DNA from: Acorus gramineus
Lineage: Eukaryota > Streptophyta > Magnoliopsida > Acorales > Acoraceae
Reading direction: 5' to 3'
Assembly (NCBI GenBank): GCA_030737835.1
Contig: JAUJYN010000029.1
Location: 1,662,871-1,726,870 of the forward strand
Length of the DNA stretch: 64,000 nt
Within the stretch, counting starts at the first letter, position 1, and each line of letters begins with the position of its first letter. Below are positions 56,193 through 64,000 of the stretch, piece by piece. The notes below the pieces were generated by a model, which worked only from the letters and a program-made list of their open reading frames with translations, did no database searches and was not told where the DNA came from. The translations under genes and the position numbers were made by a program.

Positions 56193-57419
56193 GTGAGTGG
56201 GACAATCCAACCCAGTAGGGAGGCGTTCGATGCACGTAGGCATGCATTGCCCTCCCCTGCGGCACCATAGTTGCATATTAGCTAGTATAAATTGTAAACT
56301 ATGCCTTGCATGAATATTATGTTGTACCCATGCCACCTTAGACCTGCATGCTAGGGATATGCACCCTTATATTGATTATTATGATGTATCCATGCCACCT
56401 TAGATTTGTATGCTAGGGATATGCACCCTTACATCATGTTAGAGGCCCATGCCTGCCTGGACACCTTGCCCGACCCGAGCATGTTCCCAAGTAGTTTAAT
56501 TTGATTAAGTCAAGTGTGAGCATGCCTTAGGGAATATTATAACCTCGTTGTTACAATATATGTCTCCCCGCATCTTAGTTATGCGCTCAGGAGGAATTCT
56601 TGTGAATTCATGACATTAGTAGAGTTACCATCGGTGTCGACGGATCCATGAGGATCGTATCCGCGTGACTAGGCTGCCTTCTCCTTATTGGTTGGGATCC
56701 GAGGTAGGAACTCCCCGGCGTTAGCTGGCCTGACAGAGGGCTCCCATCTGTAGGTACCTCCTGATGTGTTTCGGACTGTGCTGAATCGTGGGAGTATACC
56801 AGGTGAATGCTACGAGGGTGGGAGAGGCTACCCGGTGGGACCAGGGGTGGGAAGCAGTCTAGTATTGTCAAGCCCCAGGGCCGGCCGACCCCGGGACGCG
56901 GCAAGTGTATATATGATATCAGTAACAGGAGTTCAACAACATACTCACACAACAACTAAAACGACATCAAAGACAACAAAAGCAGGGCTGACATAATATA
57001 TACACCAAAAGCGGAAGCTAAAAGACTGAATCTGTAATCCAAAAACATATTACAGACTCGATACATAATCAATTGTCCTGTGAGAGCCAATATATACAAA
57101 GACATCCAATAATACAAAGACGCGTGCCCAAGCACGGAATAAATACATACAATCACAAGGGATGCTGATAGCCTCTGAAACTCGCGGGACGCGGCGCTAC
57201 TCCGCTACTGATGAAGTCCCTCGGGGAGCTCCTCCTCTGGATCCGACTCAGATGACTCTGGAGAAAAATATTATGCGAGGGGTGAGCCACACGCTCAGTG
57301 AACAGCACAACCCATGCATCATAGTTTATATTAACCACAACCAGATATCATTAATCCACAATCTCATTATTGAAAGCCACAAAATGGCAACAACTATACA
57401 ATCCAGTGGGTCGCTACCG

Positions 57420-57670
57420 CCAACCCACTACACCCTCACCCTCACCCCTCAATAGGTGACAAAGGATGTTGGGACTTCACAAACCGGTGGGTCGCTATCG
57501 CCAACCCACTGCACCCTCACCCTCACCCCTCAATAGGTGACATAGGATATTGGGACTTAATAGGCTGATAATCATCCTTACACAACCTAGTGGGTCGCCA
57601 CATCGCCGGCCCACCACACCCTCACCCTCACCCCTCAATATGGTGACATAGGATATTGGGACTGACTAGG
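57420..57670 (-). repeat. Tandem CCCTCA-containing units in solo LTR 3
   Basis: Three units, each with ACCCTCACCCTCACCCCTCAA followed by a GGTGACA and GGATRTTGGGACT tail, start near 57430, 57512 and 57618. Other B-type LTRs have two units. The sense strand of the LTR is G-rich here. Confidence 0.8.
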
Positions 57671-58445
57671 CTGATGGTCACCCTTGGTCCACCGATAGTC
57701 TCTCCCCACTCCGTAGGCCGTTTGGCCACCCCCACATTCAGCACAGTCCGTCCCAAATCAGGAGGTGCCTACTGATGGGAGCCCCTGCACGGGTCAGCCT
57801 TTCCAACGCCGGGGTAGTCTCTACACGGATCCAACGAAGGGAACAGAACAGCCTATCCATCGCATATGATCCACTCGGATCCGCAGACAACACATCCTAA
57901 CAACTCTAATGTCATAAATTCTTTAGAATTCCTCCAGGGCGCATAACCAAGATGCGGGGAACATGCATAATAACAATTATTAACAAGGGATATCATATTA
58001 ATTATTAACAAGAGTTATAATATTATTGGGACAAGAAACCTTGGGAGGGCAGCATGAGGTCCCGATACAGGACATCCCGACAACCAAACAAGGAACACGG
58101 AGTACCCTAACTCGGGTCTCAATGTTGACCTCGCAAGGCCCCTCCCTATAATATTATACAAGGCATGCTAGCATTTAATTTAATAATCAAACTAATAGGA
58201 CACATGCATAGGCTGAGGCTTCTTAGCATGAGAACAGGGTGATAGGATGCATGGCTCTTACACATATCCTAAAGGTGCAAATCCTTAACATCAAAGTCAA
58301 GGGTAGCATGCATACTACATTTTTATCATGATCGCATGGATTACACATTACAACAGTTAATATAAATCCATGGTGTCCCAGGGCAGGACGGTACACGCTC
58401 AAATGCGTATAACGCCTCACTACCAGGTTGGATTATCCCACTCAC

Positions 58446-58481
58446 CAGAAACCGGGTCGTCGCGCGATCGTCCGTCAAGAT
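58446..58481 (-). other. Candidate 36-nt microexon in solo LTR 3
   Basis: Minus-strand TCTTGCAG before and GTGAGT after; same length as in solo LTRs 1 and 2. Confidence 0.4.
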
Positions 58482-60680
58482 CTGCAAGACAGGGTAACCA
58501 ACTAGGTGAGTAAAATCCACAAATACCCCCAAAATACATTAAAAATACTCTAAAATACCCAACACTTGGACAAACGTACATACGGCCCGTACGCACGCGA
58601 GCCCGAGCACTCCGACTCACTCCCGAACCCCCGGCAACCACCCGCACGGCCACCCGCCCCCGGATGCACCGCCGCGCCTCAGATCGCGCACCCAGGCGCA
58701 CTGCCGGGCCCCTGCCCACACGCCTAGACACGCTGTTGAGCCTCCCGGGTGCACCGCGCGCCCACTGCGCCCCAACGCAGCAGCCCGCGCGCACACCGCA
58801 CGCCCTCGCCCAGCGCCTCGCCCCGCGCGCACCCCGCGCGTACCACCGCTTGCCTCGCCGCGCGGGCACACCCCGCGCGCACCACCGCTCGCCTCACCGC
58901 GCACCCCGCGCGCACCACCGCTCGCATCACCCACTCGACCAGCACCACCAGCACACCCAGCCAGCACGCCCAGCACACCCAGCACGTCCAGCGCCCAGCA
59001 CGCCCAGCGCCCAGCACGCCCAGTACTCCCGCGCCTACGCCACCCGAGCGCACGCCCGCGCGCACGTTCGCGCGCACGCGCGCGCCCGCCCTGCCACTGC
59101 ACGCCTGCTGCGTTGCCTGCTGCGCCTGTGCTGCCATCCTGCCCGGGGCAGACAACCACCCTGCCCGAGCACCTCTACCACCACCCACCGGCCACCGAAC
59201 GGCCTCCGACCGCCCCCAACCACCTCGACAGCCACCAGCCGCCCTCCACACTCAATCACACCCTCCTAACATGCATCTAGACATGAAAAAGAGGGAAAGA
59301 AATCTTACCCAAATGAAGGAGAGGAAAGGAAGGGAACCGAAGGATCTTCGTGCACCGAAACGCCTCCCAACGGATCTCCACCACCAAGACCTCCTCCTAC
59401 CTCAAAAGGGGCTGAAAACAGGGGAAAATAGAGGGGGTTAGCGGGGGCCAAACTTGTCGGAACTCGAATCCGAGAACACCGGGGGATAGATCGGGACCGG
59501 ATCTAACCTTTCTATGTTTTGGGTTTTGAGTTTTGAGAATTCTAGGTGGCTCAAAACCAAGAAAAGGAGAGAGGGGGAGAGAGAAAATGAGTTTGAGAAG
59601 ATGATGAATAGTGTAGGGCAAGTTTTTGCTACTCACTTAAATAGTCAACTCACTTAGATTAGGGTTAAGCAAGCTTAATTAGGGTTTAAGTGGGTTTTAA
59701 GTGGGATTTTACTTGGGTCAACCCAACCACACAAAAAAACAAAAAGGGTTGACCAAGTCATGGGCCCACTTTGACCGAGTCAACTCTCCCAATGACTTCT
59801 CGCTCGGTCAAAACCCGGATACGCCATGGAACTGCGAAATTCTGAAACGTACCGGAATTCGATGAAATTTTCGTGAGTGGCTTAAAATGGCACCAAGACA
59901 CATAATATGCAGTTACATTTTCAATCGGAGCCCTCAATCTCAGGGCGATAGCTAACAGCCCAAAATTTTAGCGGTTCTGATCGAAAAACGAAAAAAACAA
60001 AAAAACTGCCAGAATGGTCCAACGGTTACCAGAAGGTTAAAAGTGACACATATATAACAAGTATGCCCCAAGAGGCCCATATCACCCCCAGTAAAGGAAG
60101 AGGGTGAGGCGGGGGGGGGGGGGGTGGAGGTGGGTTGGCGATGAAATAACCCATTAGAATGTTGATGTTTCGCCTGTGTTAGGGGCTATGAATTGTATAA
60201 GGTTGATATGAATTGTGATGCATGGGTTGTGTTATTCACTGAGCGTGTGGCTCACCCCCCTTTGCATATATTTTTCTACAGTTATATCCGAGTCGGATCT
60301 GAAGGAGGAGCTCCCCGAGGCACATCAGCAGTAGCGGAGCAACGTCACGTTCTACGTGCGAGAGGCCATTCAGCATTCCCCTTTGATTGTATGTATTGTA
60401 TTCCGTGCTTGGGCACTCGTTTGTATTATATTTGGATGTTGTTGTATATATGTTGGCTCTCATAGGACAATTGATTATGTATCGAGTCTGTAATATGTCT
60501 TTGAATTACAGATTCAGTCTTTTAGCTTCCGCTATTTGTGTATATATCATGTCAGCCTCATTGTTGTCTGTGTTGTCATTTTTGATGTTGTTTAGAGTAT
60601 GTTATTGACCTCTTGTATAGACTGCTGATATCATATATACCATTGCCGCGCCTCGGGGACGGCCGCCCTGGGGCGTGACA

Positions 60681-61734
60681 CTGAGATCGAGCGCTTCTTC
60701 GAGATGATGGAGGTCCCAGAGGAGAGAATGGTCAAGTTGGTGGCCTTCCGTTTGAAGAATGGCGCCGCCGTTTGGTGGGACAACCTTCAAAGGACCAGAC
60801 AACGCCAAGGAAAGACTCCTATTCGTACGTGGAGGAGGATGAAACAACTCCTCATGCATCGATTCCTTCCACTTAACTACGAGCAGTACCTGTTCCAACT
60901 ATACCAAAACTTCCATCAAGGTAATCAATCCGTTTCTGATTACACTGCTAAATTTTTAAAATATTCGGGTCGATATAACCTTGCGGAGGCTAAGTGGCGA
61001 TGAGTGGTCCATTATCTTAATGGGTTGAGGCCATTAGTGCGAGATCGTATTGCTTCACAAGAGATTTACAGCTTGATAGAAGCGATCTCGGTGGCCATAA
61101 GAGTTGAATCACAATTGGAGAGAACAAGGGTGTACATGGTGTCCAAAAGCTCTTCCATGACCAACCCGTTACATGTCACATTAAGTCAAGGTATGATTGA
61201 TGGATTGATGGAGAAGATCGAAGAAAGTCCACCAGAAAATCAGGAGAATCTAATAGCTGACCCCCATAATCAACCTCTAGTTGAATAAAAAATTGATGAG
61301 GACAACGCAAATAAAGAAGTGGAGGATGTTGTTCTTTCCGTTGAATTTGAAAAGATTATTGGAGGAGAACAAGAGAAGTCATTTTCTTATTTCTTAATGG
61401 TGACACTAGAGATAGAAAAACTCATGCAAATGTTCGTGTTGCAAACTGCATGCCACATCAACATGAGCGTTTTTTATGCTATCGTCAACAACAAGAATGA
61501 TGGGGATATTGGGACTGCCACAATGGTCGATTCGATTGAGAAGGAATTTAAGATCAAGAAGATGTCTCTCCTCTTGCCAAAGGTCAAATACAAGAATACA
61601 CCAATTAAGATGGAAGAAAATATCTTAATCTCTCCTATTGATGTATTTGATTACATCAAATATCATCTTCCTGATCATCTAAGATCCTCTCATCTTAAAC
61701 TTGAGGACGAGTTTCTTTTTTAAGAAGAGGAGAC
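60681..61734 (+). mobile_element. Element D gag, right part, and tail
   Basis: Resumes the gag domain after B2 with [40 protein letters not shown] and [20 protein letters not shown], then VRDRIASQEIYSLIEAISVA, matching the classic chromovirus capsid order. After about 61290 a lysine-rich stretch ends DHLRSSHLKLEDEFLF, resembling the very end of a pol polyprotein. No RT or integrase core lies between. It is a fossil with a few breaks. Confidence 0.75.
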
Positions 61735-62178
61735 TGATGTAGGACAAATTTGAAAAGAAATCATTGCAGAATATTTGATTTCAAATATGTCATCAAAATA
61801 TGGTTTTATGAGATTTTATCATTTATTGACAAATCTCATTATTTAAAGTCATATTAATTACCTTTTATCGGTGAATTAGGAATTTAAGATTTTTCAGATT
61901 TTATATGCAATTTTATTAGATTTTAATCATTGTCATTGTAATTGTGTCTTTACTATTTTTAGTAGAGTCATAATTCACATTATGAATATGTATTTAATGT
62001 TTGTGGCCTATATAATGAGTGTCACCATCTTTGTAAGAAAAAACTTTTGATTAATTAATACAATTATCTTTCTTTTGGGTTTTCTTTCTTGTGGATTCAA
62101 GGATTCCTTGTGGATTCAAGGAGCTTATGATATCTCAACGCTGGTTGAATATTTTTATCAATTTTTTGCTGCGTTAGG
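61735..62178 (+). repeat. Element D 3' LTR (about 444 bp)
   Basis: Opens TGATGTAGGAC and closes near GCTGCGTTAGG, about 92 % like the 5' LTR by eye. The exact end is uncertain by a base or two because the flanks AGATA (left) and GGATA (right) overlap the LTR end. Confidence 0.75.
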
Positions 62179-63761
62179 ATAAGTTGAGCTTCCAATTGTG
62201 TGGGACAATTTGTTGAAATTGGGGAATCGCAGCACATATCATTTCCCATAATAAAAAGAACATTTGCACTTTTAAGATTTTGGTGCTAATCATTGAGGGC
62301 TTAGAATGATTTTTTATTTTTAATTAGCAGTTCTAATTAACATTTTTTTTTTTTTTTGTTATGTAAAAGATAAACTGATTATAGTATCTTATTTTTGAAA
62401 GTGATTTGATGATATATGCCTTTTCACTTTTTAATGCTAAAATTGAATGTCGGCTGGGTATCTTTTTCACTAGCTAAAGCCGTAGATTGACTTCTTATGC
62501 GCATAGATTTCAGTCAATTCAATATGATGATGGACCCTTCAGTCCTTCACATTTACATACATATTTATCAAGAAACAGATGGTACATATAATACATAATA
62601 GTTAAAAGCGTGTATTATTGTCGTATAAAATAGTGTATTTCAAAAAATATTGATGCATAAATTTACTGTAGATATTCTATTTGAAATATCATAAATGAAG
62701 GGACCGGATACACCCACAAAAAATATCATTTTACAGTCTTAAATGCAGTCAAATGTATTTTGTTAGCCCCCTCTACTAATTATAACGAGACACATATTTC
62801 ATTGAAAATTTTTCACATTTTCTATAAATGATAATATTTAATAATTGGAGTTCATAATTAATCATTTACAAAAAAACACACCTAATTAAATAGGGTATAT
62901 GATTTTTCTAAAAAATAAATATATGATCGGATTGCATTTTGAACTATAAATAGAGTAAGTATAACATTTTTTTAAAAAAAATTGGTTTACGGGAAAAATA
63001 AGGGGAGGGGGGGGGAGAGAAAGAGGAATACAAAAAGAATGGATGGTGGTAGTAGGAGGAGGAAGACGATGTGGTGGAAGACACAGAAGGAGGCTAAGTT
63101 GGGAGAGGGGAAGGGAGGGAGAGAGAGTCGGGAAGAGGGCAGAGGGCACGAGGTTAAGGTGGGCAGCGAGTGAAGGAGGTCAGGAAAGGAAGGGGGGGGG
63201 GGGGGGGGAGTGAGAATAAGAAGAGGTTGGGAAGGGGGTCGATCTCCTTCACCCACCACCCTCTCTGCCCTCTCCGTTAGGCCTGTAAGTGGGTTGGGGT
63301 TTGGACTTGGATCTGATGCGGATCTGATCCTATAAAACGTGTAAAATACCCGACCCAAATGATCTAAAACATGTTATGTACTCGACCCAAAGGACCCAAT
63401 CCTCAAAATGAGTCGAGTCTGGGTCTACCCTCACTTGGTCCTATGGACCCGATGGGCCGCCCATAATATAGAATGTTGATTTTTTTTTGGGAAAATGATA
63501 CGACCAGCCTCCATTGCAACCCCAATTGTAGTCCATACCGATTTTATTTTTTTTATATATATAAAAAAAATCATACACTCTCCAAATGAAGTGTATGCTG
63601 TTATGTTGAATGAAGTATATATTGAGATACATTAGTGTATTTTTTTAAGTTAAAATTTTGCGTGCCATATACTGTGATCGAATCTTGTACACTATGATAA
63701 CACAGTATATACGATATTATTTATAATGTATGGTACCGCAAAATGGACTGAGCATATCAGC
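62179..63761. other. No recognisable gene (1.6 kb)
   Basis: AT-rich sequence with no supported coding region. It contains a poly-T tract (about 62343-62358), a GA- and G-rich low-complexity stretch (about 63001-63215), and a zone near 63340-63460 with ACCCGACCCAAA-type motifs seen in some plant MITE-like repeats. None of this is enough for a family call. Confidence 0.5.
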
Positions 63762-64000
63762 TGTCACGCCCCACAGCGGCCGTCCCTGAGACATGGCAAT
63801 ATATATAATATCAGCTATCAATATTTGAGGTCAACAAGGACTCCAACAATAACACGCAAGATGGCAAGGCAAAGATAAATGATAGCTAATTGAAAAGGGA
63901 AAGCATAAAATATCAACAATATCTGTAAACCAAAAACATTATTACAGACTCGAACACTCAATCACTATCCTGTGAGAGTCAAGTCTAGTCTAAATAAAAT
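63762..64000 (-). mobile_element. A-like LTR, running off the window
   Basis: Begins TGTCACGCCCC and follows E (38265 onward) at about 80 % by eye, sharing ATATATATAATATCAG and the ACATTATTACAGACT block. There is no primer site on its left, so it is the outer side of a 3' LTR or a solo LTR in reverse. The rest lies beyond 64000. Confidence 0.75.

Larger units (their letters stand above)
56866..60059 (-). mobile_element. B-type solo LTR number 3
   Basis: 3194 bp between target duplications AGTAT (56861-56865 and 60060-60064), in reverse inside the B2 3' LTR. It has a GC block (about 58570-59090), a 36-nt AG/GTGAGT segment (58446-58481), three tandem copies of a CCCTCA-containing unit (about 57420-57660) and a hydrophobic open frame at 56956-57156. 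No internal sequence remains. Confidence 0.9.
47128..60680 (+). mobile_element. Element B2: Tekay/Del-type chromovirus, forward
   Basis: Target duplication CTGAG at 47123-47127 and 60681-60685. 5' LTR 47128-49864 (2737 bp), interior 49865-54792, 3' LTR 54793-60680 interrupted by a solo LTR. Gag, protease, RT, RNase H, integrase and chromodomain-like tail are all recognisable, with about five or six breaks. LTRs differ by about 4 % by eye, so about one and a half million years. It lies inside the gag of D. The LTR is shorter than in B and forms a sister subfamily. Confidence 0.9.
54793..60680 (+). repeat. Element B2 3' LTR, split by solo LTR 3
   Basis: Pieces 54793-56865 and 60065-60680 total about 2.69 kb, close to the 5' LTR. 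They carry the 36-nt AG/GTGAGT segment (56157-56192, preceded by TCGCAG), a GC block (about 55675-56030) and an acceptor-like CTACAG (60276-60281). A hydrophobic open frame lies at 60387-60608. Confidence 0.9.
46243..62178 (+). mobile_element. Element D: short gypsy element with gag, split by B2
   Basis: LTRs at 46243-46667 and 61735-62178 open TGATGTA and differ by about 8 % by eye, suggesting roughly three million years. The primer site TGGTATCAAAGC lies at 46668, and a purine-rich run (AAGAAGAGGAGAC) precedes the 3' LTR. Without B2 the interior is only about 1.5 kb. It has a chromovirus-like gag and a short tail, and lacks RT, RNase H and an integrase core. Some breaks are present. It is probably a gag-bearing non-autonomous derivative. 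Confidence 0.8.

Noticed and set aside
62886-63358. Proline- and leucine-rich frames on the minus strand
   Set aside because: They come from a GA- and G-rich low-complexity stretch and contain no recognisable motif.
38265-63999. The A-like LTRs at 38265 and 63762 as two ends of one reverse element
   Set aside because: Neither has a primer site beside it. Both show an outer 3' end on the left, and they are only about 80 % alike, so they are separate insertions.

Overview
This is a repeat-dense stretch of a plant nuclear genome. The evidence is nested Ty3/gypsy LTR retrotransposons with the usual plant tRNA-iMet primer site, a CACTA-type transposon, a copia-type LTR and pyrimidine-rich plant promoter patches. 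I cannot name the species. I see no convincing host gene, tRNA, rRNA or CRISPR array. Almost the whole window is fossil mobile DNA. For reference I call the elements A, B, B2, C1 to C3, D and E.

Layout, left half. Positions 1-23472 are the 3' end of C1, a Tat-like gypsy element, with its 3' LTR split by two chromovirus insertions. A (815-10901, forward) has 3.6-3.8 kb LTRs almost identical to each other around a short, decayed, chimeric interior. B (11489-22540, reverse) is a Tekay/Del-type element with recognisable gag and pol. B ends abruptly at 22540, where a second, near-identical copy of the A/C1 flank starts and carries the empty site that B had entered. C1 itself sits in an inverted C copy (C3, 23473-28227). 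C3 also hosts a 3.2 kb CACTA-type element (24851-28073) with exon-like pieces.

Layout, right half. C2 (28228-38264) is a gag-only relative with a B-type solo LTR in its 5' LTR. An A-like LTR (E) sits in its 3' LTR and holds another B-type solo LTR. A copia LTR fragment and a probable MITE follow. Region 43622-46242 has no identifiable gene. D (46243-62178) is a short gag-bearing gypsy element whose gag is split by B2 (47128-60680, forward, Tekay-like). B2's 3' LTR contains a third B-type solo LTR in reverse. Another A-like LTR runs off the right edge from 63762.

How the parts relate. By LTR divergence, judged by eye, C2 and D are oldest (roughly 8-10 % apart), B and B2 younger (about 4-5 %), and A youngest (about 2 %). 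The most unusual signal is in the giant LTRs. Across eight copies of two families, an AG-bounded segment of 36 or 39 nt followed by GTGAGT lies between a conserved upstream GT donor and a conserved downstream CAG acceptor. This suggests a spliced leader whose first intron holds a CpG-rich block. Other points of interest are the duplicated empty site of B, two gag-only families, hairpin arrays in the C LTRs, and the fact that all four chromovirus insertions into C elements hit LTRs.
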